From assembly GCF_000403785.1 (NCBI RefSeq), contig NZ_APHJ01000017.1, positions 1 to 64,000 of the forward strand: a DNA stretch of 64,000 bases, in the 5' to 3' direction. This document shows, piece by piece, positions 42,201-50,972 of the stretch. Position numbers and translations under genes: made by a program. This DNA is from Gillisia sp. CAL575. GTDB lineage: Bacteria > Bacteroidota > Bacteroidia > Flavobacteriales > Flavobacteriaceae. A model generated the notes under the pieces. It was not told the origin of the DNA. It did no database searches and saw nothing but the letters and a program-made list of their open reading frames with translations. Position 1 is the stretch's first letter; each line of letters begins with the position of its first letter.

Positions 42201-43218
42201 CACAATAGTATTTGAAAGCAGCAAAAACCAAGGGACTACTTTTACTTTGATCCTAAAAAATCATATTAAAGTTGAGGTTACAAAACCTCTTAAGACTAAA
42301 AATAATGAAAGAGGATTGGTAGACGAGCCAACACTTAAAAGAGAACCAGAAACTGAAGTAAAGAGAATTGTTAAGCCTATTAAACTAGAGAGAAATATTG
42401 AAAATGTAGAAAGTGTTTCTCGAGAAATAGAGTCAAGAAAAGAGATTACTTCAGAAGAGATCAGGATCTTGATAGTGGAAGATAATGATGAACTTAGAAA
42501 AGAATTTGTTGAATCTTTTAAGAAATTAGCCGAAGTCTTTGATGCAAAAAATGGCTTAGAGGCTTATGAGGTTGCGTGTAGTATAGTTCCAAATGCTATT
42601 ATTTCTAGCTATGATATGCAGGGAATGAATGGAATTACACTTTACAATGCGCTTAATGAGAACATAGAACTCCAAAATGTGCCTGTATTTATGATGATCT
42701 CAGATGAAGACAGGAAGCAACTAACCATAGAGAATCAATCGGAAATGCTTCAATTAATTGATAAACCGGTAGATCTTGAGCTATTGTTGAAAAAAGTGGG
42801 AGATACATTAAATGCTACGGATTCTCAACCTTACTTCAACAATAAATTAAGTGAACGAAACAGTAATCTGCTAAAGGGCGGTTTAGATGATAAGTTTATA
42901 AACAACTTGGAGAATATCATCAAGCAAAATATGCAGGATAGTAGTTTCACAGTAAAAGAATTAAGCGAAGCTATGGGAATGACTAGTAATTCTTTCTATT
43001 TAAAATTAAAAAAATATAGCGGGCTTACACCATTAGATTTTATAAATAAAACCAAACTAATATATGCTAAATCGCTAATTAGTAATGGAGAATCAGATCT
43101 TTCTGAAGTTGCCAGGCAAGCGGGTTTTCAGAATAAAGATATTTTCTTTTCTTCCTATAAAAAGCATTTTGGTTATATGCCTGGAACGATTATGGAAAAA
43201 GATGATCCTTCTAAATAG
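39229..43218 (+). CDS. Hybrid two-component sensor/regulator with degenerate phosphotransfer sites
   Basis: About 1329 residues, started at the TTG that gives MKIFLASSLILLGN, a signal peptide (an upstream TTG in frame adds five residues). Reg_prop beta-propeller repeats occupy about 30-620 (IWAGSENGLYLY, IWIGSNTGIW), then Y_Y_Y (YSWKLQGLDKEWSEP) and a membrane helix near 765-785. The kinase core is altered: NLNQEIGTPL has Q803 where His is expected, the N-box reads NLISSA (S916 for Asn), and the glycine-rich lid is lost. The receiver has IISSYDMQG with S1127 for the phospho-Asp. An intact AraC HTH ends the protein (about 1223-1325). It is probably a ligand-gated one-component regulator. No sus genes are adjacent. 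Confidence 0.85.
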   Translation: MKIFLASSLILLGNAISDCMAQEVPGIEKLTEVNGSFQKINKIQQDSIGNLWIASDDHVQRYNSFFSEYYDQFKGMPDNIGQINTLFIDSQNRIWAGSENGLYLYVPEKNTFVGIPSERANIKTNVQQIAEDEFGNIWIGSNTGIWNFTRDQLVLISPFPSKQSVNDIAPVNQRVVFGTSKGLFSLNKNSGQYKKIPLLSYKDFNIQSILFTGDYYLIGTEENGLYKTDKNFSNPEKIYSLPYSAQNKPIADISLDKAGNVYLASKGDGLLILNKNLKLASHYLQQENNNLSLSDNNLNGLYLDKYNTLWVSTESGLINSINLKQNNFEFLRHDPKKYSSIADNFTTAIEEDKNGNVWFGTRQGLSVWNRSADSWQHLKNLSFKYQSNIPDIIRDLQADGMHMWVATFNDGVYKININTFLRAQYSTDASNKTGLQKVNALLVDTNKNVWAGGEDGNLTRISPTNEIKSFTLRGISAMAQLANGDVMAAGKNGVFSIHTGSNTFQPIKKLDPNNKNLPYFNINSISETLAGEIVLATEGAGIVVYNPENGSVKVIDVKSGLPSNRIQGLLIYGRNEIWAGTNKGLVNFVIEDNPTIRVFDKDDGLLSAVFTRGSFAQLDNKLAFGTLKGVSVFNPNKLKSKLVTVPNILFGSLDVRSRDEGTKSLSNFSSGKNLNLKSDQNSFHIEFYGMIPGNYSQLAYSWKLQGLDKEWSEPSAQNEANYANLASGNYTFLVKARKANGPWSSVKQISMNIASPWWASTEAYLIYGLLLLVLIAIPFYLFRNYKKRSNRAARSKFYSNLNQEIGTPLSILLTSLDTIAEEESNKKHRLKNTVKRLKELLEPILNFQPSKMSMTNATPVISKISLNHYFEDLVKDFNPLLRQKHLEIIINNQWNQEFFYYDADNLNKIFFNLISSAIKYSFDEGKIIINLIGTNKRDLKIQVADNGLGLPREDQKVIKEYYSSSRSGVAAENSEHINLLYVKDFIDKLGGTIVFESSKNQGTTFTLILKNHIKVEVTKPLKTKNNERGLVDEPTLKREPETEVKRIVKPIKLERNIENVESVSREIESRKEITSEEIRILIVEDNDELRKEFVESFKKLAEVFDAKNGLEAYEVACSIVPNAIISSYDMQGMNGITLYNALNENIELQNVPVFMMISDEDRKQLTIENQSEMLQLIDKPVDLELLLKKVGDTLNATDSQPYFNNKLSERNSNLLKGGLDDKFINNLENIIKQNMQDSSFTVKELSEAMGMTSNSFYLKLKKYSGLTPLDFINKTKLIYAKSLISNGESDLSEVARQAGFQNKDIFFSSYKKHFGYMPGTIMEKDDPSK

Positions 43219-43227
43219 ATATTGAGA

Positions 43228-44652
43228 CTATCTAAATAAATTATTCTTTTTAATGAGTTGGGTGGTAATTTCTGGCAGCATATTTTCCCAGCCAGATTTA
43301 CCATCTAAGATCATTTGATACACTTCTCTGGAATTTATATCTAATGTAGAGGGATCATAATCTGTAATGTCCACAACTCTTCCATTATCTTTAAAGAATT
43401 TGTACAATTCTTTCATTCTTGGATGTACTTTCAAATTTTCACTGGTGGTAATTTCTCCAGTTTCAGGATCTTTTAGAGGGTACAAATAAACTTTTAGATC
43501 CTTAAAAAATAATTTACCAAAAGCTTCTAAAATACCTCCACTAAGATGTCTATAATATTTTTCATCAAAAATATCTATGAAAGTGTTTACTCCCATTGTT
43601 AGCCCCATTCTTTCTGAGGTGTGTTGTGCAAAATATTCTACTACTTTATAGTACTCTTGAAAATTAGAGATCATTACAGTTTGCCCAAGAGAACAAAGTA
43701 ATTTGGCTCTATCCATGAAATCTTTTTCGTCTATTTCTCCTTCTGCACGTAAATTGGAAAGTGTCATTTCAAAGATCACCATTACTTTTTCCTTGTCTAC
43801 TTTCTTTTCATTCAGAAAAAGTTTTAGAGACTTTTCATACATGCTCATATTCACCTTGGTTACAGGCCTAAAGCTACCACGAAGGGTTAATATATTGCGT
43901 TTGTAAAGAACATTTGCAGGAAGAATATTATGCCCGTCTGGAGCAAACATCACAGCATCTGTCATTCCGTTTTTAACCAATTGCAAACTCATTAATCTAT
44001 TATCTACCTTTTCAAAGACAGGGCCTGTAAAATTAATAGTATCTATCTCAATCTGGTCCTTATCTAGCTGATCATAGAGATGATTTAGAAGGTTCTTTGG
44101 ATCGTCATGAAGATAATAAGCTCCATGGATTAAATTCACTCCCATAGTTCCAATAGTAATCTGCTGAAGAACAGCTAAGGTTTCATGAAACTGTACGTGT
44201 AAAATGATCTCACTATATTCTTCTTCAGGTTGGGTTTGAAATCTGATTCCCATCCAACCATGACCTTTATATTTTTTAGCGAAATCTATAGTAGTTACCG
44301 TATTTGCATAGCTAAAGAAAAGTTTGTCTGGATGTTTTTCTCTTGAGATCCTATTCTCAATAAGACCAGTTTCAAAAGAAAGAATGCTTTTTAACCTATT
44401 CTCAGTAACATATCTTCCGTCATCTTCAATTCCATAAATAGCATCACTAAAATCCTTGTCGTACGCGCTTATTGTTTTTGCGATAGTACCTGATGCATCT
44501 CCAACCCTAAAAAAGTTACGTACAGTTTCCTGTCCTGCCCCGATTTCAGCGAAAGTTCCATAGATATTTTCGTTAAGATTTATACGGAGACATTTGTTCT
44601 CTATAGAAAGTGTGCTTTCGAGCTCTTTATCACCTTTTACGCTAACAGGCAT
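43228..44652 (-). CDS. Conserved protein of unknown function (about 470 aa)
   Basis: A 474-residue soluble protein with no signal peptide. Strongly conserved-looking blocks are IYGTFAEIGAGQETVRNFFR, DFSDAIYGIEDDGRYVTEN, FSYANTVTTIDFAKKYKGHG and GMTDAVMFAPDGHNI. I remember this family as widespread in bacteria and variously mislabelled (TonB receptor, nicotinate-nucleotide adenylyltransferase), but neither label is supported by motifs here. It faces the hybrid sensor tail-to-tail with 9 bases between stops, so the two are not co-transcribed. Confidence 0.7.
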   Translation of the reverse strand: MPVSVKGDKELESTLSIENKCLRINLNENIYGTFAEIGAGQETVRNFFRVGDASGTIAKTISAYDKDFSDAIYGIEDDGRYVTENRLKSILSFETGLIENRISREKHPDKLFFSYANTVTTIDFAKKYKGHGWMGIRFQTQPEEEYSEIILHVQFHETLAVLQQITIGTMGVNLIHGAYYLHDDPKNLLNHLYDQLDKDQIEIDTINFTGPVFEKVDNRLMSLQLVKNGMTDAVMFAPDGHNILPANVLYKRNILTLRGSFRPVTKVNMSMYEKSLKLFLNEKKVDKEKVMVIFEMTLSNLRAEGEIDEKDFMDRAKLLCSLGQTVMISNFQEYYKVVEYFAQHTSERMGLTMGVNTFIDIFDEKYYRHLSGGILEAFGKLFFKDLKVYLYPLKDPETGEITTSENLKVHPRMKELYKFFKDNGRVVDITDYDPSTLDINSREVYQMILDGKSGWENMLPEITTQLIKKNNLFR

Positions 44653-44833
44653 ATTTTATTGTTTTAAAATTGGCAGTCTAAATTTAAGAAGATAAAATTG
44701 TTTCCTTATTAACTTTATCATAATCATCAAATTAATTTTAGGGATCGCTTATAATCGATTGAAATTCAATTAATAATCAATGATAATACTGTAACAATTA
44801 TATCGTATAAGCGTCATTATATAAATAACCTTC

Positions 44834-46360
44834 ATGAAATCATTAGTTTTAAGTGCAGTTCTCACTTTCTTTGCTTTTGTTCAAATTGCAAAAGCAAAGG
44901 AAATATCAGGACAGATTTTAGATTTTTCCAATAAAGAACCAATTCCATTTGCTACACTTGTTTATGCAAATGAGCGAGGGGTGTTAGCTAATGAAGAGGG
45001 GAAATTTAATATTCAGGCAAATCTTGACCCTTCTACTATTATTAGCATTTCTTCTATAGGATATGAAACTAAAGAATTACCGATTTCTAAAGTTAATGGT
45101 CACATAATTTATCTGAAATCACAAAGCATTCAGTTAAACGATGTTTTTCTTTCTGATAAGATGTTGAGTGCAGAAGAAATCATTTCAAAAGTAAGCCAGA
45201 ACGTACGGGATAATTATAATTTCAATTATACTCAAAAACGTTTTTTCTTTAGAGAGTCTGATGTGAATTATGTGCGTCAATTTGATATGGACATAGACGA
45301 AAGTACAATACCCGAACTTAACCAATCTTTAATGGATAGTATTTCTAAAAGTATCCCTAAAATGAGCGATTCTTATAGGGAGGTTCTGGGTGATTTATAT
45401 GGAAATTACGCAGAGCAGAAATTAAACGTACTAAAAGCGGCAAATCTTGAAAATCCTAAAAGCAGAGAGTCATTAACTGAACTTTCAGATAAACTTCAAA
45501 ATATATTTCAGAAAACGTTAAAGAAGAACTCCTATTTAAAAATAAAATCTGGATGGCTAGGAGTGAAGGTTGATGCTGAAGAACTACGGGATGAATTAAA
45601 TGAGCATGAGGAAGGAGTAGCAATTAAACCAGAACCCACAGCTGAGGAATTGGAAAAAATTAAAGCTACTAAACTGAAGTATTTAAAACAGAACACTGTC
45701 TCTGATATTAACGGATTATTGAATGCTATGTTCTGGAAAAGCGATAATACCCTAGATGTTTTTGAAAAGTCCAGAAAATATAAATTTGAGGTGAATGGAT
45801 ATGTTCAAATAGAAAATGTTATGGCTTATGTTATAGATTTTGAACCAAAACGAGGCGGAGATTTTAAAGGCAGAATATTTGTAAATACTCAAGATTTTGG
45901 TGTGTATAGAATAGATTTTGAAAATGTAAAAGACCTAAGTAGTTTTAGGCTATTAGGAATTTCTACTGCCAGCGATGTTTATAGCGGTAAGATGATCTTT
46001 GGAAAAGATGAAATTGGCAAATACAATGCTAAGTATTTAGAGTTGGTAAAAGGAGAAAGCTTTGGAGTTGAAAGACCATTGACAATTATAGAGAAAAATA
46101 AACTTGTAGCCGGAAAAAGGAAACAGAATGAATTAGATCTAGATATTAAGATAAAAGTGAAGCAATTAAATAAATTACAACTCATAGTCTTTGAGAATTC
46201 TAATTTGGAAGCTTCAGATTTCAAAAATTTTAAAAGCAAAGATGAAGATTTTGAATATCAAAAATTTACAAACTACAATCCAGAATTTTGGGATGGATAT
46301 AATATTATAGAACCAAATGCGGCAATTAAGGCATTTACAGCTCCGCAAACTGAAGATTAG
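44834..46360 (+). CDS. CarboxypepD_reg-like domain exported protein
   Basis: A 508-residue protein with a signal peptide (LSAVLTFFAFVQIAKAKE). It then has a CarboxypepD_reg-like beta-sandwich at about 21-95 (KEISGQILDFSNKEPIPFATLVY, NEEGKFNIQANL). The remaining 400 residues form the alpha/beta 'DUF5686-like' body found in surface proteins of Flavobacteria. There is no plug or TonB barrel, so it is not a receptor. It may be a surface or outer-membrane associated protein of unknown role. It lies alone between divergent and convergent neighbours. Confidence 0.7.
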   Translation: MKSLVLSAVLTFFAFVQIAKAKEISGQILDFSNKEPIPFATLVYANERGVLANEEGKFNIQANLDPSTIISISSIGYETKELPISKVNGHIIYLKSQSIQLNDVFLSDKMLSAEEIISKVSQNVRDNYNFNYTQKRFFFRESDVNYVRQFDMDIDESTIPELNQSLMDSISKSIPKMSDSYREVLGDLYGNYAEQKLNVLKAANLENPKSRESLTELSDKLQNIFQKTLKKNSYLKIKSGWLGVKVDAEELRDELNEHEEGVAIKPEPTAEELEKIKATKLKYLKQNTVSDINGLLNAMFWKSDNTLDVFEKSRKYKFEVNGYVQIENVMAYVIDFEPKRGGDFKGRIFVNTQDFGVYRIDFENVKDLSSFRLLGISTASDVYSGKMIFGKDEIGKYNAKYLELVKGESFGVERPLTIIEKNKLVAGKRKQNELDLDIKIKVKQLNKLQLIVFENSNLEASDFKNFKSKDEDFEYQKFTNYNPEFWDGYNIIEPNAAIKAFTAPQTED

Positions 46361-46420
46361 ATATATTTCTTATTCAAAAAAAGGAAGCTGTTGGATCTTA
46401 AAATAGCTTTCATTATAGAT

Positions 46421-47959
46421 TTAATCTTTATCTACAACTACTTTATAACTTGGATCTTCCATAATATTAACATCAATAATCGCTTCTGCATTTTTTAATA
46501 ATACAATACAATCATTGCTTAAATGTCTTAGATGTACTTTTTTACCTAGTTTATGATAACGATGGGTAACTACGTTTAACGCTTCAATAGCAGACATATC
46601 TGAAACCCTACAATCTTTAAAATCAATGATCACTTCGTCTGGATCGCTACCCACGTCAAATTTTTCAATAAATGCAGTTGTAGACGCAAAAAATAAAGGA
46701 CCATATATTTCATAATGTTTAACTCCATTTGCATCAACATGTTTTCTGGCTCTAATTCTTTTAGCACTTTCCCAGGCGAAGAACAATGCAGAAATAATAA
46801 CACCTACTAAAACTGCTAAAGCCAAATTATGTAATAGAACAGTGATTGTAGCAACTATTAAGACGAGAAAAACATCCTTTTTGGGAACTCTATTAATAAT
46901 TTTAAAGCTTGCCCATTCAAAAGTTCCAATCGCAACCATGATCATAACACCTACGAGTGCTGCCATTGGTAATTGTTCTATTATTGGAGCGCCAAATAAA
47001 ATTATCACAAGTATTGTTAATGCTGCAACAATTCCGGCCAAGCGCGCTCTTGATCCAGCAGATAGGTTAACTAAAGTTTGAGCGATCATCGGGCAACCTC
47101 CCATTCCAAAGAAAAAGCCATTTAAAATATTAGAACTCCCTTGAGCGATACATTCTCTGTTTCCGTTTCCTTTAGTTTCCGTAATTTCATCTACTAAATT
47201 TAAAGTAAGTAAGCCTTCAGTTAATCCTACAGCAGCCATGATCATAGAATAGGGTGCTATCAATTTTAAAGTTTCCCAATTTATTGGAATATTAGGAATA
47301 TGAAAGGGTGGAAAACCACCACTAACAGATGCAATGTCTTTTACTGTTTTCGTATCTATTCCTAAAAAATACACCAATATAAATACAACGATAATTGCAA
47401 CTAAAGAAGAAGGAACCGCTTTTGTTATTTTAGGTAGTAACACAACAATCGCTATAGTTAAGGCCACCAGCCCCGCCATGATTAGTAAAGGACTTCCAGT
47501 AAGCCAAACTATATCACCGTTTAACACCGTTTTAAACTGGTCTAATTGTGACATAAAAATAATGATTGCCAATCCGTTTACAAATCCAAACATAACAGGA
47601 TGAGGTACTAGTCTTATAAACTTTCCAAGTTTAAAAACGCCTACTAAAATTTGAAATACTCCGGCTAATGCAACCGCGGCTAAAACATACTCAAGCCCGT
47701 CAGAATTCATAAGAGCAATTAAAACAATAACAGTTGCACCAGCTCCTCCAGAGATCATTCCTGGTCTTCCACCAAAAATCGCTGTTACCAAACCAGCTAT
47801 AAAAGAAGCATATAATCCCATTAACGGAGGGAAACCAGCTAATATTGCGAAAGACAAAGACTCTGGAATCATAGTCATAGCAACCGTTAGACCCGCCAAC
47901 ACTTCGGTTTTATAATTTACTTTTTGTGAAAAATCGAAAAGATTAAAAATTTTTGTCAT
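46421..47959 (-). CDS. SulP-family inorganic anion transporter
   Basis: A 512-residue protein. The N-terminal transport domain has KTEVLAGLTVAMTMIPESLSFA with the family's conserved Pro/Glu, SGGAGATVIVLIAL, and GLTEGLLTLNLVDEITE. A STAS domain follows at about 395-505 (DEVIIDFKDCRVSDMSAIEALN). Members carry sulfate, bicarbonate or other anions. The QGSSNILNGFFFGMGGCPMI motif is typical of the bacterial bicarbonate/sulfate branch. Substrate cannot be read from sequence. Confidence 0.85.
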   Translation of the reverse strand: MTKIFNLFDFSQKVNYKTEVLAGLTVAMTMIPESLSFAILAGFPPLMGLYASFIAGLVTAIFGGRPGMISGGAGATVIVLIALMNSDGLEYVLAAVALAGVFQILVGVFKLGKFIRLVPHPVMFGFVNGLAIIIFMSQLDQFKTVLNGDIVWLTGSPLLIMAGLVALTIAIVVLLPKITKAVPSSLVAIIVVFILVYFLGIDTKTVKDIASVSGGFPPFHIPNIPINWETLKLIAPYSMIMAAVGLTEGLLTLNLVDEITETKGNGNRECIAQGSSNILNGFFFGMGGCPMIAQTLVNLSAGSRARLAGIVAALTILVIILFGAPIIEQLPMAALVGVMIMVAIGTFEWASFKIINRVPKKDVFLVLIVATITVLLHNLALAVLVGVIISALFFAWESAKRIRARKHVDANGVKHYEIYGPLFFASTTAFIEKFDVGSDPDEVIIDFKDCRVSDMSAIEALNVVTHRYHKLGKKVHLRHLSNDCIVLLKNAEAIIDVNIMEDPSYKVVVDKD

Positions 47960-48181
47960 TAAATGTGTCTAAAACTATGAGGAAATAGTGCTAATGGAAT
48001 ATTTCAAAATTATTTTCTTTGGATTACAACTAATTGCTTCATAATTAAAAGCTTAGCTCTAAAATACCTAAGAATCGGCAAAAATATCGATTTTAATTTA
48101 AATCTAACTTGGAAAGCTGTTTAAATCCAGAGGATTGAATCTTTCTATAACTTCTTTGGGGTTTATAAGGAAATCCTTTTT

Positions 48182-48207
48182 GTCACTTCGAGCGGAGTCG
48201 AGAAGTC
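48182..48207. repeat. Bacteroidetes intergenic repeat TTCGAGCGGAGTCGAGAA
   Basis: CACTTCGAGCGGAGTCGAGAAG is a widespread Bacteroidetes intergenic repeat with partial dyad symmetry (TTCGA/TCGAGAA). A second copy, TTCGAGCGAAGTCGAGAA, is at 51933-51950. Confidence 0.7.
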
Positions 48208-48318
48208 TTTTCTTTTGAACTTCTTCTTTGGTCTTTATTCTTTTCAGAAAAACAATTTTTAGATAACACCCTAAATTTAGAAAGGCTTAAAAAGTTAGGA
48301 ATGACTTAGTAAATAAAA

Positions 48319-48326
48319 TATCTTTG
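48319..48326 (+). promoter_or_regulatory. Bacteroidetes -7 box TATCTTTG for era
   Basis: TATCTTTG is a full match to TAnnTTTG, 16 bases before the era ATG. The -33 region about 19 bases upstream reads TTAGG instead of TTG. The leader would be very short. Confidence 0.45.
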
Positions 48327-48341
48327 CAAAAAATCTTTCTT

Positions 48342-49226
48342 ATGGCACATAAAGCTGGTTTTGTAAATATTATTGGAAATCCAAACGTTGGTAAGTCCAC
48401 CTTAATGAATGCTTTTGTAGGTGAAAAATTATCTATTATCACCTCTAAAGCACAAACTACCAGACACCGTATTCTGGGAATTGTTAATGGAGAAGACTTT
48501 CAGGCGATCTTAAGTGATACTCCGGGAATTATTAAACCCGCTTACGATCTTCAACAATCTATGATGGATTTTGTAAAGTCAGCTTTTGAAGACGCAGATA
48601 TTCTTATCTATATGGTAGAGATAGGTGAGCAGGAATTAAAGGATGAAGCTTTCTTTAAAAAGATCACCAATGCTACCATTCCTGTGTTGTTGTTACTTAA
48701 TAAGATAGATATTTCCAATCAAGGTGTGTTAGAAGAACAAGTTGCTCATTGGACAGCTAAAGTACCGAATGCCGAGATCTATCCTATTTCTGCTTTACAA
48801 GGATTTAATGTAGCTCAGGTTTTTAATAGAGTAGTAGAGTTATTACCAGAATCTCCAGCCTTCTATCCTAAAGATACTTTAACCGATAAGCCAGAGCGAT
48901 TCTTTGTAAACGAGATCATTCGTGAAAAGATTTTAATGCATTATAAAAAGGAAATCCCATATTCTGTAGAGATAGATACCGAGGAATTCTTTGAGGATGA
49001 AGAAATCATTAGAATGCGAAGTATTATTATGGTAGAGCGCGAAACTCAAAAAGGGATTATTATTGGCCATAAAGGTGCAGCTCTAAAAAGAGTAGGAGTA
49101 GAGGCTAGAAAAGATCTGGAAAAATTCTTCGGGAAGCAAGTTCACCTGGAACTATACGTAAAAGTGAATAAGAACTGGCGTAATGATTCTAAGCAACTAA
49201 AAAGATTTGGGTATAATAAGAAGTAA
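48342..49226 (+). CDS. era: GTPase Era
   Basis: A 294-residue ribosome-assembly GTPase that binds the 16S rRNA 3' end. GNPNVGKSTLMNAFVG is G1, LSDTPGI is G3, LLNKIDIS is G4, and the C-terminal KH domain has RETQKGIIIGHKGAALKRVGVEARKDL. The ATG at 48342 is chosen; a TTG 18 bases upstream in frame would add six residues (MQKIFL) not seen in Era. Length and domain order are normal. A terminator follows. Core gene. Confidence 0.95.
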   Translation: MAHKAGFVNIIGNPNVGKSTLMNAFVGEKLSIITSKAQTTRHRILGIVNGEDFQAILSDTPGIIKPAYDLQQSMMDFVKSAFEDADILIYMVEIGEQELKDEAFFKKITNATIPVLLLLNKIDISNQGVLEEQVAHWTAKVPNAEIYPISALQGFNVAQVFNRVVELLPESPAFYPKDTLTDKPERFFVNEIIREKILMHYKKEIPYSVEIDTEEFFEDEEIIRMRSIIMVERETQKGIIIGHKGAALKRVGVEARKDLEKFFGKQVHLELYVKVNKNWRNDSKQLKRFGYNKK

Positions 49227-49246
49227 TCATTAAATAAAGTCTAATA

Positions 49247-49280
49247 AAAAGCCTCGATAATTTAAGTTATTGAGGCTTTC
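49247..49280 (+). terminator. Terminator of era
   Basis: AAAGCCTCGATAA and TTATTGAGGCTTT form a stem with one G-T mismatch pair and loop TTTAAG, flanked by A- and T-runs. It may serve both era and the leftward GH3 gene. Confidence 0.75.
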
Positions 49281-49309
49281 TTATTTATTTTATATAAAGT
49301 GGCTATAAC

Positions 49310-50854
49310 TTAAATCTCCATAGCATCTGTCGCAGATGATTTTCCAGACATTTCTAATAATTCTTCTACATAACAACGTTTATTAGAAAGTCTTGGAATT
49401 TTATGTTGTCCACCTAATTTGTCATTTTTCTTTAGCCAATCATAAAACAACTTCTCACGAGCTTGATGAACCTTTGGCATATTTAAGGTCATGTTATTAA
49501 AACGCTTTGCTTCATAATCACTATTTAATTGTTGTAAAGCCAGGTCGAGTTCAATAATAAAAATTTCTAGATTTTCTGGTGGGGTTTTAAACTCAATGAT
49601 CCATTCATGAGCTCCTTTTTCTTTTCCCTCCATAAAAATTGGAGCAGCTGTATAATCTATGATCTGGCAGCCGGTGATCTGTGATGCTTTTTTAAGAGCA
49701 TTATCGGTGTTTTCTATGATTAACTCTTCTCCAAAAACATTGATATGATGCTTAGTTCTTCCAGAAACTTTAATCCGGTAAGGACTAATAGAAGTAAATC
49801 TCACTGTGTCTCCAATTCTATATCTCCATAAACCTGCGTTTGTAGTTATAACAACCGCATAATTCACATCGGTTTTTACCTCGCTAAGCGGAATTATTCT
49901 TTGTTCTGTTGTGCCATAGGCATCCATGGGAATGAATTCATAAAAGACCCCATAATCAAGCATTAACAAAAGTTCATTCGAATTATTGTGATCTTGACAA
50001 GCAAAAAAACCTTCAGAAGCATTATAGATCTCATAGTATCTAAAAGAATCCTTGGGAAGTATTTTTTTATATTGATCTGCATAAGGTTGAAAATTCACTC
50101 CTCCGTGAAAATACACCTCCAGATTTTGCCAAACTTCAAATAAGTTCTCTTTTCCGCTAGTATCTAAAACCTTGTTTAGCAAGACCAACATCCAGGAGGG
50201 AACTCCTGCCAAGCTGGTTACTTTTTCTTTGATGGTTTCATTAACAATCGCTTGCATTTTGATTTCCCAATCGTTCATAAGGGAAACTTCGCTGCTGGGT
50301 GTGCTGCTGAATTCTGCCCAAAAAGGCATGTTTTCAATTAGTATTGCTGAAAGATCTCCATAAGAAGTACCATTATTTCTATATATTTCTTTGCTTCCGC
50401 CTAAGCGCAAGCTCTTTCCTGTAAATAATTGTGATTGCGGATTATTATTGAGATACATACACAACAAATCTTTCCCAGCCGCATAATGACAATTCTCTAA
50501 AGAATCGTCGCTTACAGGGATAAACTTGCTTTTTGCATTAGTAGTACCACTGGATTTTGCAAACCACTTGATAGGCGTAGGCCAAAAAATATTGTTTTCG
50601 CCTTTTCTACTACGTTCTATAGATGGCTCATATTCTTCATAAGAATGAATTGGAACTCGTTCAGCAAAGGTTTTGTAATTGGTTATTTCAGAAAAGTTAT
50701 ATTTTTTTCCAATTTCAGTATGTCTGGCCGTGTTTATAAGTGATCTTAAAAGTTCTTGCTGAACTTCATTAGGATACTTCATAAACAACTCCATTTGATG
50801 GATACGCTTCTTCAAAACCCAAGAGGCGATAGAGTTTACTAGTGGAATTGGCAT
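49310..50854 (-). CDS. GH3-family acyl-adenylating enzyme
   Basis: A 514-residue protein of the GH3 group (acyl-acid amido synthetases first described as auxin conjugating). WFAKSSGTTNAKSKFIPVS is the ATP-binding loop, YGVFYEFIPMD and TNAGLWRYRIGDTVRFT contain the conserved adenylation core, and KVSGRTKHHINVFGEELI is the hinge. Bacteroidetes commonly encode one; the physiological substrate is not known. The divergent DUF2797 gene starts 119 bases upstream. Confidence 0.85.
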   Translation of the reverse strand: MPIPLVNSIASWVLKKRIHQMELFMKYPNEVQQELLRSLINTARHTEIGKKYNFSEITNYKTFAERVPIHSYEEYEPSIERSRKGENNIFWPTPIKWFAKSSGTTNAKSKFIPVSDDSLENCHYAAGKDLLCMYLNNNPQSQLFTGKSLRLGGSKEIYRNNGTSYGDLSAILIENMPFWAEFSSTPSSEVSLMNDWEIKMQAIVNETIKEKVTSLAGVPSWMLVLLNKVLDTSGKENLFEVWQNLEVYFHGGVNFQPYADQYKKILPKDSFRYYEIYNASEGFFACQDHNNSNELLLMLDYGVFYEFIPMDAYGTTEQRIIPLSEVKTDVNYAVVITTNAGLWRYRIGDTVRFTSISPYRIKVSGRTKHHINVFGEELIIENTDNALKKASQITGCQIIDYTAAPIFMEGKEKGAHEWIIEFKTPPENLEIFIIELDLALQQLNSDYEAKRFNNMTLNMPKVHQAREKLFYDWLKKNDKLGGQHKIPRLSNKRCYVEELLEMSGKSSATDAMEI

Positions 50855-50972
50855 TATTCTTTTATCTTTAAACCTTATTTAAAACGCTTGGTAATATACA
50901 GTATATCCGATAAAATTAAAACTAATCTGTTAGCTTACAATAAGCATTACCTATAAAATTAAACAAATTGTT

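Larger units (their letters stand above)
47960..48341. other. Divergent promoter gap between SulP and era
   Basis: It holds the TTCGAGCGGAGTCGAGAA repeat at 48187-48204 and the era promoter box at 48319-48326. Nothing else is recognised. Confidence 0.5.

Noticed and set aside
43228-44652. Nicotinate-nucleotide adenylyltransferase or TonB receptor
   Set aside because: No HxGH or ISSTxxR motif, and no plug, barrel or signal peptide.
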